Below are positions 19,233-26,879 of a stretch of 64,000 nucleotides of DNA, piece by piece. The notes beneath the pieces are model-generated. The model saw only the letters and a list, made by a program, of their open reading frames with translations, made no database searches and was not told the origin of the DNA. Positions within the stretch are counted from its first letter, which is position 1, and each line of letters opens with the position of its first letter. This DNA comes from Mycobacterium sp. JS623 (lineage in GTDB: Bacteria > Actinomycetota > Actinomycetes > Mycobacteriales > Mycobacteriaceae): positions 1,302,001 to 1,366,000 of the forward strand of contig NC_019966.1 of assembly GCF_000328565.1 (NCBI RefSeq). Direction: 5' to 3'. Both the position numbers and the translations under genes were made by a program.

Positions 19233-19625
19233 GTGGCTGTCTCTCATAGTCCCAACCACGTGCGGCAGGACGAGTTGCGGCGGGACGACACCAACGTCCG
19301 CGCGGCTGTGCGCTTTGCTGTCGTCGTCGCCCTCGTTGCGGTGGGGTATCTCGTCACCGCAGTCTTGTGGGTCAGCACCTGCGATGGCGCAACAGCGGAC
19401 ACCGCAGCGTGTGGTGTACCCCAGCGCACCCTGCTCGCCATCGGTGCGCCGGTCATTCTGCTGGTCGGCGGTTTGCGGTCCTTTGTCCGGACGTATCAGG
19501 CGTGGCGCAGCCACCAGACGTGGTGGGCGTGGCAGGGCGCAGGCTGGTTCCTGTTCACGGTGATGCTGCTGGTGCTGACCATGAGCATGCCTGCCGTGGC
19601 CGGCCCCGCTGTGTTTGGCGGATAG
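19233..19625 (+). CDS. Small membrane protein, possibly the Rv3289c equivalent
   Basis: This 130-residue protein has hydrophobic segments at about residues 29-50, 71-90 and 105-125, and a charged N-terminus (HVRQDELRRDD). I choose GTG 19233 because GGGAG ends eight bases upstream; GTG 19224 would place the ribosome site inside the gene. The position between lat and usfY suggests the Rv3289c slot, but I cannot confirm similarity. Function unknown. The 326 bp after it contain no gene and end in the usfY SigF promoter. Confidence 0.65.
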   Translation: MAVSHSPNHVRQDELRRDDTNVRAAVRFAVVVALVAVGYLVTAVLWVSTCDGATADTAACGVPQRTLLAIGAPVILLVGGLRSFVRTYQAWRSHQTWWAWQGAGWFLFTVMLLVLTMSMPAVAGPAVFGG

Positions 19626-19863
19626 TTCCCCAAAGTCGCGAAACCATTTTGGACTCCGACATTCTCGTGCGTGCCACCCCGATTTGGGTCGCCATCCGTC
19701 CAGCATCGCGCAGCGTGTGCTCGAGCGCCTCGGCGCCGACCTGTCGAACACCGATGACGCCGGACTTCCGGTGCCGCGGCCGACCGCAACGCGGTGCATC
19801 CAGCAACCGTGATGCGCGCGGCGCGCAGCATCCGCCATATCACTGAGGCCAGGTTTCCGCGGC

Positions 19864-19889
19864 GGTTTTCCACAAAACGGTGTCGGGTA
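19864..19889 (+). promoter_or_regulatory. SigF-type promoter of usfY
   Basis: GGTTT (19864-19868) and GGGTA (19885-19889) are separated by exactly 16 bases, an excellent match to the mycobacterial SigF consensus GGTTT/GTTTT-N15-17-GGGTA. The UsfY start lies 63 bases downstream. Confidence 0.8.
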
Positions 19890-19951
19890 GTTCTACCTTT
19901 GAAATCAGCCCCTTGTTTGGCGGGCGGAGGTATGCCGAGAGAGGAGTACCG

Positions 19952-20260
19952 ATGAAAGGCCCGAAGGATCCTGTCGACCACGCGAGGACAACGCGGCCGC
20001 ACGCCGGTGAGTCGATGAAGGACAACAAAATTATGCCGGGGCTCATCGTGATCGGCGTTGCCCTGGTGCTTTTCGTGTCGTGCCTTGCGGCGTTCGCCAC
20101 CGGCCACCATGACGTCGGCCTGACACTGTCATCACTGTCCGCCGCTGGCTTCATCCTCGGGTCGGCGTGGCTGGCCATCGAGCATCTACGGGTGCGTCGC
20201 ATCGAAGAGCGTTGGTACGCAGAGCATCCCGACGCGCATCGGCAGCGCCCAAGTAGTTGA
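19952..20260 (+). CDS. usfY: UsfY, small membrane protein of the SigF locus
   Basis: This 102-residue protein contains DPVDHARTTRPHAGES near the N-terminus, two hydrophobic segments (about residues 30-50 and 56-75), and a basic/aromatic tail with ERWYAEHPDAHRQR. These match UsfY (Rv3288c). UsfY is a SigF-regulated protein upstream of rsbW-sigF in M. tuberculosis, of unknown biochemical role. The ATG at 19952 is preceded by GAGAGAGGAG; an upstream in-frame ATG at 19880 is inside the promoter region and is rejected. Unlike in M. tuberculosis, about 4 kb of other stress genes separate it from rsbW. Confidence 0.85.
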   Translation: MKGPKDPVDHARTTRPHAGESMKDNKIMPGLIVIGVALVLFVSCLAAFATGHHDVGLTLSSLSAAGFILGSAWLAIEHLRVRRIEERWYAEHPDAHRQRPSS

Positions 20261-20270
20261 CGACACAAGA

Positions 20271-20304
20271 AAAGGGCCCAGCCGGTCTTCCGGCTGGGCC
20301 CTTT
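20271..20304. terminator. Bidirectional intrinsic terminator between usfY and csbD
   Basis: The arms AAAGGGCCCAGCCGG (20271-20285) and 20290-20304 are perfectly complementary over 15 bp with a TCTT loop. An A-tract on the left and a T-tract on the right give a functional terminator for both strands. It lies exactly between the convergent usfY and csbD stops. Confidence 0.9.
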
Positions 20305-20315
20305 CTACCGAGCTG

Positions 20316-20561
20316 TTACGGCCGCTGCTCCGCCTCTTGGCGCTTCTCGGCGGCCTTGGCGCCTGCGCGAGCCGAATCGGCCTGCGCTTCCTTCTTCGCG
20401 ACGTCCTGCTGAGCGTCGGCCTTGTCCTGCTGAGCCTTGCCCTCGCGGACCATGTCGTCACGGCCCGTCACAGTGCCGACCGCTTCCTTGGCCTTGCCCT
20501 TGACGTCCTCGACGACGCCCTTGATGCCTTCTTCAGGACCGGTGTTCTTCTTGTCGGTCAT
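20316..20561 (-). CDS. CsbD-family stress protein
   Basis: This 81-residue, highly charged Lys/Glu/Ala/Gln-rich protein contains the CsbD signature GIKGVVEDVKGKAKEAVGTVTGRDDM (about residues 11-36) and a heptad-like repetitive tail. CsbD proteins are general-stress (sigma-B regulon) proteins of unknown mechanism. The ATG at 20561 has a GGAAAGG ribosome site; a longer frame to 20693 is unlikely. A GTTTA-N16-GGGAA element about 100 bases upstream fits SigF-type control with one mismatch in the -10. Confidence 0.85.
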   Translation of the reverse strand: MTDKKNTGPEEGIKGVVEDVKGKAKEAVGTVTGRDDMVREGKAQQDKADAQQDVAKKEAQADSARAGAKAAEKRQEAEQRP

Positions 20562-20660
20562 GCTTACCTTTCCGCGTGGCTGGAATCGGTCGTTGCCCAC
20601 TTCTTGAGCGTGAAGCCCTTTCGGGCCGCACGAGGGGAATCTCCCCACGCGGTGACAGGG

Positions 20661-20686
20661 TTCCCGAAGGGCCCCGTGGCCTAAAC
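20661..20686 (-). promoter_or_regulatory. Candidate SigF-type promoter of the csbD gene
   Basis: On the minus strand GTTTA (20686-20682) and GGGAA (20665-20661) are 16 bases apart. The -10 deviates from GGGTA by one base. It lies in the short gap after the PRC-like gene and before csbD. Confidence 0.45.
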
Positions 20687-20693
20687 GTGGCAC

Positions 20694-21032
20694 TCAATGT
20701 GCGTCGCGCAGCACCGCCGAGTGGCAGGTGTATCCAGCGCGCACCCTGACCTGGTCAGGTCCCGCGCGGGCCACGTCGCCCCAGGCGGCGACGAACGTTC
20801 CTCGATGCCACCACCGGAATAGTGAGGCAAGCATCACAGGCGCGTCGGCGCCAGAGCGTTCGTACCCCAGGGACGAGGACTTGGTCCGCGGGCTGATCAC
20901 CAGCCCACTACCTGAGGTGCGGCCGGGGCGTGCGGGATCGCCGGCCATTTCGAGCCGGACATCGACGACGGTGCCCACCCGATGCTGCGCCCGGTCGATG
21001 ACTTGCAGGCCAAGGAACCTACTCAGCTGCAT
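20694..21032 (-). CDS. PRC-barrel-like small protein
   Basis: From ATG 21032 (MQLSRFLGL) this encodes about 112 residues. FLGLQVIDRAQHRVGTVVDVRL resembles the first strands of a PRC-barrel, followed by GLVISPRTKSSSLGYERSG and a C-terminal segment ending RAGYT. PRC barrels often occur in stress or RNA-associated proteins of actinobacteria. The frame continues upstream without a stop into the C-terminal part of a degraded SDR, so a fused reading is formally possible. I treat the two as separate because the SDR ends naturally at TLPG. The role is unknown. Confidence 0.6.
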   Translation of the reverse strand: MQLSRFLGLQVIDRAQHRVGTVVDVRLEMAGDPARPGRTSGSGLVISPRTKSSSLGYERSGADAPVMLASLFRWWHRGTFVAAWGDVARAGPDQVRVRAGYTCHSAVLRDAH

Positions 21033-21101
21033 GTCGGCCCCCGGGATGTGCTCCCACCGCCGCAGGCGCTCGCCTCGTTGTGCCACCGCTTCTCCAGTCA
21101 A

Positions 21102-21601
21102 GCCTGGAAGCGTCTCACCCCCGATGGGAGCAAGCACCTCGCCGCTGTAGTAGGACGACAATTGCCCCGCCCCGAAAAATACATACGATGGCGCGATTTC
21201 GTCGGGTTGCGCCGCCCGCCCGAAAGGCGTGTGCCCGCCGAATGATTCAACTCGTTCAGCATCCATGGTCGCCGGAATCAGAGGTGTCCAGACGGGTCGC
21301 GGAGCGACACAGTTGACACGGATGCGGCGATCCGCGAGCGATTGAGCTAGGGAATATGTCAGCGCCAATACCGCACCCTTGGTCGCGGAGTAGTCGATCA
21401 GCAGGCGATCGCGACGTCGGCGCCCTCCTTCGCGAACGCCACCGCAACTGCGCGGCCGATGCCGGAGTCACCACCGGTGATCAGCGCGCACTTACCAGTC
21501 AAGAGGTCGCGGCCGACGTAGTCGCGCATCTCGTCGCGTGGCTTTTGCGCCATCTCGGACGTGCGCCCCGGATAGGGAATGACGCCATCCGGCTCCGTCA
21601 C
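21102..21601 (-). pseudogene. SDR pseudogene with internal deletion and frameshift
   Basis: The gene starts at GTG 21601 (VTEPDGVIPYPGRTSEM) and reads normally through the cofactor motif TGGDSGIG to ADVAIAC, then hits a stop at 21398. In another frame the sequence continues at once with LIDYSATKGAVLALTYSLA, which contains the catalytic YSATK, and runs to the family C-terminus GGETLPG. About 90 residues that normally separate these parts are missing, including the NNA motif region. This is therefore a deletion with frameshift rather than a sequencing slip. The intact family is the YhdF/glucose-dehydrogenase-like SDR group often induced by stress. Confidence 0.8.
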
Positions 21602-21804
21602 GGCCGGTCGACCTCATCGAACTCCGGGTCCAGCTCGACGGCTTCGAGTTGCTCCTGCCAGTCTGCGTCGGGCGCCTCTAGCGGCGCATCGGATGGAGGT
21701 TCGGCCGAGGCCTCTTCGTCGGGAATCGGTTCGCTGGCCGTCCGCTGTTGCTCTACGGCGTCGGCAACGGGGACGTCGTCGGGAAGGTGCTCGCTGTGTT
21801 GCAT
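21598..21804 (-). CDS. Small acidic protein preceding the SDR
   Basis: From ATG 21804 (MQHSEHLPDDVPVADAVEQQ) this gives 68 residues that are very rich in Asp, Glu and Pro, with a C-terminal DWQEQLEAVELDPEFDEVD. Small acidic proteins of this type are found beside stress-associated SDR genes in actinobacteria, to my recollection. The stop overlaps the SDR GTG (GTGA). A SigF-type promoter ends nine bases upstream of the ATG. The function is unknown, and its SDR partner is now broken. Confidence 0.7.
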   Translation of the reverse strand: MQHSEHLPDDVPVADAVEQQRTASEPIPDEEASAEPPSDAPLEAPDADWQEQLEAVELDPEFDEVDRP

Positions 21805-21813
21805 CCGGACGGA

Positions 21814-21839
21814 ATACCCCGTGCAATCGCGGCGAAAAC
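21814..21839 (-). promoter_or_regulatory. SigF-type promoter of the acidic protein-SDR unit
   Basis: On the minus strand GTTTT (21839-21835) is followed after 15 bases by GGGTAT (21819-21814). The start codon at 21804 is nine bases further, so the mRNA has almost no leader. Confidence 0.75.
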
Positions 21840-21910
21840 TGCTGCGGCCCACCTTTGATCCCGAATGCGAACCTGTGAATCCAGATTGCGAACAGTCGAA
21901 GGTCCGCACC

Positions 21911-21935
21911 GTTTGCTCACCAAATGGCTGGGGTA
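21911..21935 (+). promoter_or_regulatory. SigF-type promoter of the glycosyltransferase gene
   Basis: GTTTG (21911-21915), a 15-base spacer and GGGTA (21931-21935) match the SigF consensus. The ATG at 21924 would fall inside this promoter, which supports the later start at 21984. Confidence 0.7.
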
Positions 21936-21983
21936 ATCGCGTGTGTGTCTCTTTCGGTAGCTCTTTCAGTAGCTGACGCGCCG

Positions 21984-23144
21984 GTGAATGTGGCGATGGT
22001 CTCGATGCAGTCGAGCCCGCTGCCTGCCGACGCAGGCGAGCAGAGTGCGCATATTGCAGAGTTGTCCGCAGCACTTGCCCGCCAGGGACACCGAGTGATG
22101 GTGTACACCCGTCGTGACGATCCCGATCAGCCCGAGTGTGTCGAAACACCGCAGGGCTACAACGTGATTCACGTGCCTGCCGGCCCGCCACGGCCGCTTG
22201 ATGACGACGAACTGCTGGCTGCGATGGGGCCCTTCGCCCAGTACCTGGCCGAGCACTGGGCCACCAGCGGGCACGATATCGCGCATGCCCACTTCTGGAC
22301 GTCGGGCATTGCGACAGAGCTTGCGGCCCAGCGATTGCGGCTGCCCACAGTGTTGAGATTTCACGGCCTTGGCACAGAGGAGCCCAGACGCCGGTTCGAG
22401 GCGAAGCTGGCCAGGACCGCGACAGAGGTCTCCGCGAACTGCACCGCCGAAGCATTCAAGCTGATCCGGATGGGCAGGCCACGAGAAGGCACGGCCATGG
22501 TTCCGTCCGGCGTTGACGTCAACGTGTGCACACCCGGCGGGCCACTGGCACCGCGAAGCGACGCGCCCCGCGTGCTCAGCGTCGGAGAGCTGGTGCCGGA
22601 CAACGGGTTCGACACAGTGATTAAGGCGCTGCCGTACATCCCTGGTGCCGAATTCGTCATCATCGGTGAGGCCGACGCAGGCCAATCCGACGCGGAGGCA
22701 TGTAGATTGCGCGATCTGGCCGCCCGGTTGGGGGTCGCCGACAGGCTACGACTCCACGGCGCCGCCACAGCCGCCGAATTGCCGGCGTTGCTGCGCTCCG
22801 CAGATGTGGTCGCGTGCACGCCAAGGCACGACTCGTCCGGGGTCGTTGCGCTGAAGGCGATGGCCTGCGGCGTTCCCGTGGTCGCTTCCGCGGTGGGCGC
22901 GTCGCCCGACATCGTTGTCGATGACGTGACTGGCTATCTGGTTGCGCACCAAGACCCGAGGCGATTCGCGGGCCTGATGAACATGCTGCTGGTGAACTCA
23001 TTCCTGCGGCGCAGCCTGGGGGCCGCCGGACGTGACCGCACAGTGGCCCGCTATAGCTGGGAGCGGATCGCTTCGGACACCGCCCGCCTCTATCAAGCGT
23101 CGATATCGAAAGGCGGCCACAAGCCGAAAGCCGCCACCGGCTAG
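21984..23144 (+). CDS. GT4-family glycosyltransferase, SigF-locus member
   Basis: This GT-B fold retaining glycosyltransferase of about 386 residues starts at GTG 21984 (VNVAMVSMQSSPL). The N-terminal acceptor domain has GEQSAHIAELSAALARQGH. The C-terminal nucleotide-sugar domain has VLSVGELVPDNGFD and the E/SGVVALKAMACGVPVVAS loop near residue 295. A SigF-type promoter lies directly upstream, and the gene sits between stress genes rather than in the polysaccharide block, so it is probably a stress-induced enzyme. The acceptor is unknown. It overlaps topIB by four bases at the 3' ends. Confidence 0.82.
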   Translation: MNVAMVSMQSSPLPADAGEQSAHIAELSAALARQGHRVMVYTRRDDPDQPECVETPQGYNVIHVPAGPPRPLDDDELLAAMGPFAQYLAEHWATSGHDIAHAHFWTSGIATELAAQRLRLPTVLRFHGLGTEEPRRRFEAKLARTATEVSANCTAEAFKLIRMGRPREGTAMVPSGVDVNVCTPGGPLAPRSDAPRVLSVGELVPDNGFDTVIKALPYIPGAEFVIIGEADAGQSDAEACRLRDLAARLGVADRLRLHGAATAAELPALLRSADVVACTPRHDSSGVVALKAMACGVPVVASAVGASPDIVVDDVTGYLVAHQDPRRFAGLMNMLLVNSFLRRSLGAAGRDRTVARYSWERIASDTARLYQASISKGGHKPKAATG

Positions 23145-24157
23145 CCCTTGGCCACCTTGCGGATCAGCCGCGCGGTGCTGCTCTCCAGGACGGCCTGTCG
23201 CGCAGCGGGCTCGCGGGTGCGCTCGGCTCGGCGCGCGCCTGCTGCGATCGTGAGGCCGGCCTCATATCCGTCGACCACCCGGGGGTCGACATAGGACGAC
23301 CGGGCTACCGCCGGTGTGTTGCCAAGCTCTTCGGCGACCTCTTTCATGACGGCGGATTCGACCCGTTTGATCACGGTTTTGTTGACCGGCGGGTCCGCGT
23401 CGACGAACGCCGCGGCGCCGAGCACCGTGCCATGCCAGGTGCGCAGGTCCTTGACCGTGTACTCGTCTCCGACGAGCTCCTTGAACCGTGCGTTGAGGTC
23501 TTCGGCATGCAGGTCGATGTGGTCAGAACCGTTGCGGCACACCAGTAGTCGGTCGGACCTGGGCCTGTCCCGCATCAATGCCCGCACCGAGCGGATCACC
23601 TCGGGGTCGTCGATGAGTAACGTCCGGCGTACCCCGCTTTTGGCCGGGTAGTCGAACTCCACGGCCTGCTTCTGCAGTTCGATGTGCTCGCAGCGCAGCG
23701 TGGCGATGCCATACGAGTTGTGTTCCTCTGCGTACTGTTCGCCGCCTGCACGGAAGTAACCGAGATCGAGGAGGTGCAGTGCCAGGGCGAGCACTCGGTC
23801 GCGGCCCAGACCCCGGCCGCGCAGATCGGCGGCGATGCGTCGGCGCATCTCGGGCAGCGCCGCCGACATCTCGAGTACCCGGTCGAACTTTTCCTCGTTG
23901 CGTTCCTGCTGCCATTGCTGGTGATACAGGTACTGGCGTCGGCCGGCGGCGTCGGTTCCGACGGCCTGAATGTGGCCGTTCGGATAGGGGCAGATCCATA
24001 CCTTCTTCCACGCAGGCGGGATCACGAGGTCTTTGATGCGCTGCAGCGTGGCCGCGTCGGTGATTGGTACGCCGTCCTGATCTTCGTAGGAGAAGCCCTT
24101 GCCGCGGCCCACCCGGCGTATCCCCGGGCCGCGGACCGCGCTACGGCGAAGTCGCAT
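23141..24157 (-). CDS. Type IB DNA topoisomerase
   Basis: This 338-residue enzyme has the poxvirus-like bacterial TopIB layout. An N-terminal DNA-binding domain contains PPAWKKVWICPYPNGHIQAVG (about residues 47-67). The catalytic domain has FKELVG-x5-VKDLRTWHGT near residue 240 and the active-site Tyr in SSYVDPRV near 296. TopIB relaxes positive and negative supercoils without ATP. It is known in M. smegmatis and M. avium and absent from M. tuberculosis. Its start abuts the SigF promoter of rsbW-sigF on the opposite strand. Confidence 0.92.
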   Translation of the reverse strand: MRLRRSAVRGPGIRRVGRGKGFSYEDQDGVPITDAATLQRIKDLVIPPAWKKVWICPYPNGHIQAVGTDAAGRRQYLYHQQWQQERNEEKFDRVLEMSAALPEMRRRIAADLRGRGLGRDRVLALALHLLDLGYFRAGGEQYAEEHNSYGIATLRCEHIELQKQAVEFDYPAKSGVRRTLLIDDPEVIRSVRALMRDRPRSDRLLVCRNGSDHIDLHAEDLNARFKELVGDEYTVKDLRTWHGTVLGAAAFVDADPPVNKTVIKRVESAVMKEVAEELGNTPAVARSSYVDPRVVDGYEAGLTIAAGARRAERTREPAARQAVLESSTARLIRKVAKG

Positions 24158-24184
24158 GTTTGACGAGCGACCTGAGCGGGGTAT
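24158..24184 (+). promoter_or_regulatory. SigF-type autoregulatory promoter of rsbW-sigF
   Basis: GTTTG (24158-24162), 16 bases, then GGGTAT (24179-24184) is a near-perfect SigF promoter. The rsbW ATG is about 215 bases downstream. A second GGGTA at 24368-24372 has no clear -35. The intervening leader has a GGCGGGG-GATTA-CCCCGCC hairpin around 24281-24299 and an unlikely 51-codon frame (24197-24352). Confidence 0.75.
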
Positions 24185-24401
24185 TGAACACCCACCATGG
24201 TGAAGAGGACTTGTACGGCCGTGTCTGATTGCGTGTCATTGGCGTCACTGCATCATCGCCGCCAGGACAATTTCCTCCATGGCGGGGGATTACCCCGCCG
24301 CCGTCGTTGCCACACGTCAGCCGTGACAGGTCGGCGGACCGCCGGTGGGTAGCTGGGATTCGACCTGGGGTAGTGTCGCGAGGAAATTGCCGGGAGGTCA
24401 C

Positions 24402-24836
24402 ATGGCCCATGACGCCCACACCGATAATGGGCAGCAGCGCAGCGCCCGGGCGGTCGAACTCAGGGTCGCGGCCAAGCTGGAGAACCTGGCTGTGCTGCGT
24501 ACCTTGGTCGCCGCCGCGGGGACGTTTGAAGACCTCGATTTCGACGCCGTCTCCGATCTACGACTCGCAGTCGACGAAGCCTGCACCCGGCTGATCCGAT
24601 CGGCCGTTCCGAACTCCATGCTCCTGCTGGTGGTGGATCCACAAGACGACGCCGTGGTGATCCACGCGTCGGCGACATGTAAGAGCCCCGACATCCTCGC
24701 CCAGGGCAGCTTCAGTTGGCACGTGTTGAGCTCACTCACCGATGACGTACGCACCTTTCAAGACGGGCAGGGTCCCGAGGACGAACGAGTATTCGGAATC
24801 TCCATGACGGCAAGGCGAGCGAGTTCGCTGCAGTGA
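24402..24836 (+). CDS. rsbW: Anti-sigma-F factor RsbW (UsfX)
   Basis: This GHKL-ATPase-like anti-sigma factor of 144 residues contains LRLAVDEACTRLIRSA, the diverged N-box helix seen in mycobacterial UsfX (no canonical Asn), and GSFSWHVLSSLTDDVRTF near the C-terminus. It sequesters SigF and is released by STAS-domain anti-anti-sigma proteins. The ATG at 24402 has GGGAGG five bases upstream. Its stop overlaps the sigF GTG (GTGA), giving coupled synthesis of the pair, as in Rv3287c-Rv3286c. Confidence 0.92.
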   Translation: MAHDAHTDNGQQRSARAVELRVAAKLENLAVLRTLVAAAGTFEDLDFDAVSDLRLAVDEACTRLIRSAVPNSMLLLVVDPQDDAVVIHASATCKSPDILAQGSFSWHVLSSLTDDVRTFQDGQGPEDERVFGISMTARRASSLQ

Positions 24837-25621
24837 CCCCCTCGTCGGCCCAGGGTTCGTCCTCACGATCGAACTCTGAATACGCGGACGTCGCTGCCAT
24901 GTTCCGCGAACTCGAAGTACTGCCCGATTCGTCGGCGCAGTTCCAGCGCCAGCGCGACCGGATCGTCGAGCGCTGCCTCCCGCTGGCCGATCACATCGCT
25001 CGCAGATTCGACGGCCGCGGCGAACCGCGCGACGATCTCGTGCAGGTGGCACGCGTCGGTCTGGTCAATGCGGTGATCCGATTCGATGTCAACGCCGGGT
25101 CGGACTTCGTTTCGTTCGCGGTGCCGACCATCATGGGTGAGGTTCGCAGGCACTTTCGCGACAACAGTTGGTCGGTCAAGGTGCCGCGTCGGCTCAAGGA
25201 ACTTCATCTGAGGCTGGGCGCGGCGACGGCCGAGCTTTCCCAGCGGCTTGGCCGCGCGCCGACAGCCTCGGAACTGGCCGCCGAGCTGGACATGGACCGT
25301 GACGAGGTGATCGAGGGCCTGGTCGCGGGCAGCTCTTACAACACGCTATCGATCGACAGCGGCGGCAGTGGTAACGAAGATGCACCTGCGATTGCCGACA
25401 CGCTCGGCGACGTCGATCTTGGTCTGGATCAGATCGAGAACCGAGAAGCGTTGCGGCCCTTGCTCGCTGCGTTGCCGGAGCGGGAACGGACCGTGCTGCT
25501 GTTGCGGTTCTTCGAATCGTTGACGCAGACGCAGATCGCCGAGCGGGTCGGCATCTCGCAGATGCACGTCTCCCGTTTGTTGGCGAAATCCCTAGCGCGA
25601 CTTAGGGACCAGTTGCAGTAA
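24833..25621 (+). CDS. sigF: Alternative sigma factor SigF
   Basis: This 262-residue sigma-B/F-type factor has region 2 (LVQVARVGLVNAVIRFDVNAGSDFVSFAVPTI in the 65-95 range), region 3 (LSQRLGRAPTASELAAELDM) and region 4 with the helix-turn-helix TQTQIAERVGISQMHVSRLLAKSL at the C-terminus. It directs general stress and stationary-phase transcription. The GTG start overlaps the rsbW stop. The 3' end overlaps the convergent STAS gene by 30 bases. Several matching promoters in the surrounding 7 kb indicate a local regulon. Confidence 0.95.
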   Translation: MTPSSAQGSSSRSNSEYADVAAMFRELEVLPDSSAQFQRQRDRIVERCLPLADHIARRFDGRGEPRDDLVQVARVGLVNAVIRFDVNAGSDFVSFAVPTIMGEVRRHFRDNSWSVKVPRRLKELHLRLGAATAELSQRLGRAPTASELAAELDMDRDEVIEGLVAGSSYNTLSIDSGGSGNEDAPAIADTLGDVDLGLDQIENREALRPLLAALPERERTVLLLRFFESLTQTQIAERVGISQMHVSRLLAKSLARLRDQLQ

Positions 25622-26032
25622 TTTGCGGGGCTCATCCTGCACAGCGGCGAGTGCCGCATCAACGCCATCGCAAATGGGCAGCGTTGAATCCGGATCGCAG
25701 ATCCGCATCAGCCGGCTGACCGCTGGGCTGGGCGCCATGGCCCACTCGATCTTGTCGGCGGCGCAGCGGACGTTCAGTGTGTGCAACGCGGAAAAGCCCG
25801 CGGTGCCAAAGAAGTCCACGCCGGACAGGTCCAAGACCAGGCGGTCGGTGTGTGCGGCGTGCCGCAACGCGTAGTCGACGAACTGTTGTGCGTTCGCCGC
25901 ATCGAGCTCGCCATGCGCGGTGATCACCGCCATCGATGGTTGCAGCCACCGGGTGGCGAAATGCGCCGTGTGGCAATCGGCGGGTTCGATTAGAGAGTCC
26001 GGAGAACCCGGACGGGCATGGGGGGTAGACAT
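25592..26032 (-). CDS. STAS-domain anti-sigma-factor antagonist
   Basis: This 146-residue protein has a STAS fold: VITAHGELDAANAQQFVDYAL (about residues 37-57) and the phospho-site region LVLDLSGVDFFGTAGFSALH (about 67-86). Proteins of this type bind RsbW-like anti-sigma factors and release the sigma factor. In M. tuberculosis RsfA and RsfB do this for UsfX. The usual phospho-Ser is replaced by the Thr/Ala pair in FGTAGF. It overlaps sigF tail-to-tail by 30 bases and has a GGAAG-N16-GGGTA element upstream, so it may be a SigF-driven antagonist. The partner is inferred. Confidence 0.85.
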   Translation of the reverse strand: MSTPHARPGSPDSLIEPADCHTAHFATRWLQPSMAVITAHGELDAANAQQFVDYALRHAAHTDRLVLDLSGVDFFGTAGFSALHTLNVRCAADKIEWAMAPSPAVSRLMRICDPDSTLPICDGVDAALAAVQDEPRKLLQLVPKSR

Positions 26033-26130
26033 TGTGACTCCATCAGTGGGAATACGTGATTCGTACTGTGGTCACGTCAAATTAAATTAGGCCCTGCGTC
26101 CTCAAAGCCTCGCTACAAGGCGGGTTTCTC

Positions 26131-26156
26131 TACCCTGCGCGTCGTCTGACGCTTCC
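26131..26156 (-). promoter_or_regulatory. Candidate SigF-type promoter of the STAS gene
   Basis: On the minus strand GGAAG (26156-26152) and GGGTA (26135-26131) are 16 bases apart. The -35 is an imperfect match. About 100 bases of leader precede the start at 26032. Confidence 0.45.
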
Positions 26157-26308
26157 CGCTGGCTGTGAACTCAACCTCATTCGACCCTACGCCGAACGGT
26201 GATCATGTCGCAATCGATCTAGCAGGTTTTTCGTCCGCCCAGCTCAGGGCGGAAACCGTACGGACGGTCGGCTACTCCGGCGGGCCACTGATGTTTCACA
26301 CTGTTCAC

Positions 26309-26851
26309 ATGCAGAACAGCGGCACCGCGGCCGGTGTGTTGCTGGCCGCCGGGGCCGGTACTCGCTACGGCATGCCAAAAGTGCGTGCCGAGGGCGGACG
26401 GTGGCTGCGGGCCTGCATCGCCGCGCTGACTGATGGGGGCTGCGACGACGTCGTCGTGGTGTTGGGCGCCGCGCAGGTCGGCGTGCCTGAGCCCGCGCGT
26501 GCGGTGATCGCATCGGACTGGGAGGACGGGCTCAGCGCGTCGGTGCGCGCGGGCATCAATGCCGTCGACGCTTCTTTTGCTGTGTTGCACGCGGTCGATA
26601 CCCCCGACGTCAGCGCGGCGGCGGTGCGGCGGGTGCTCGACGCCGCGCGGTCCTCGGCGTCCGGGCTGGCCCGCGCCCAGTACGGTGGCAGGCCCGGGCA
26701 TCCCGTCGTCATTGCGCGCGAGCACTGGCCGGAGTTGTTGGCCGGGCTTCGCGGCGACGAGGGTGCCCGGCCGTTCCTGAGCGGGCGCACGGACGTGGTC
26801 GCGGTCGATTGTGCCGACCTGGCGTCCGGTCGGGACATCGACACGCCTTAG
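26309..26851 (+). CDS. MobA/MocA-like nucleotidyltransferase
   Basis: From ATG 26309 (MQNSGTAAGVLL) this encodes about 180 residues. LLAAGAGTRYGMPK is the NTP-binding signature of the MobA/CoxC-like GT-A nucleotidyltransferases, followed by CDDVVVVLGA and HAVDTPDVSAAAVRRVL. Relatives attach CTP or GTP to molybdopterin in xanthine/CO dehydrogenase maturation. No molybdoenzyme gene is nearby, so its substrate is open. The annotated frame could extend to 26165, but the stretch before 26291 lacks coding character. It stands alone after the STAS gene. Confidence 0.75.
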   Translation: MQNSGTAAGVLLAAGAGTRYGMPKVRAEGGRWLRACIAALTDGGCDDVVVVLGAAQVGVPEPARAVIASDWEDGLSASVRAGINAVDASFAVLHAVDTPDVSAAAVRRVLDAARSSASGLARAQYGGRPGHPVVIAREHWPELLAGLRGDEGARPFLSGRTDVVAVDCADLASGRDIDTP

Positions 26852-26879
26852 GGGGCTGACCACCGCCAGCGCGGGGAAC

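Noticed and set aside
19555..19806. Short frames on both strands between the Rv3289c-like gene and usfY
   Set aside because: They overlap each other, lack coding bias and have no recognisable domain.
24288..24295. GGGTAATC on the minus strand as a SigF promoter for topIB
   Set aside because: The matching -35 (CGTGT at 16 bases) is poor, and the sequence is part of a GC hairpin.
24197..24352. 51-codon frame in the rsbW leader
   Set aside because: No ribosome site, Arg/His-rich composition and no recognised relatives; probably untranslated leader.
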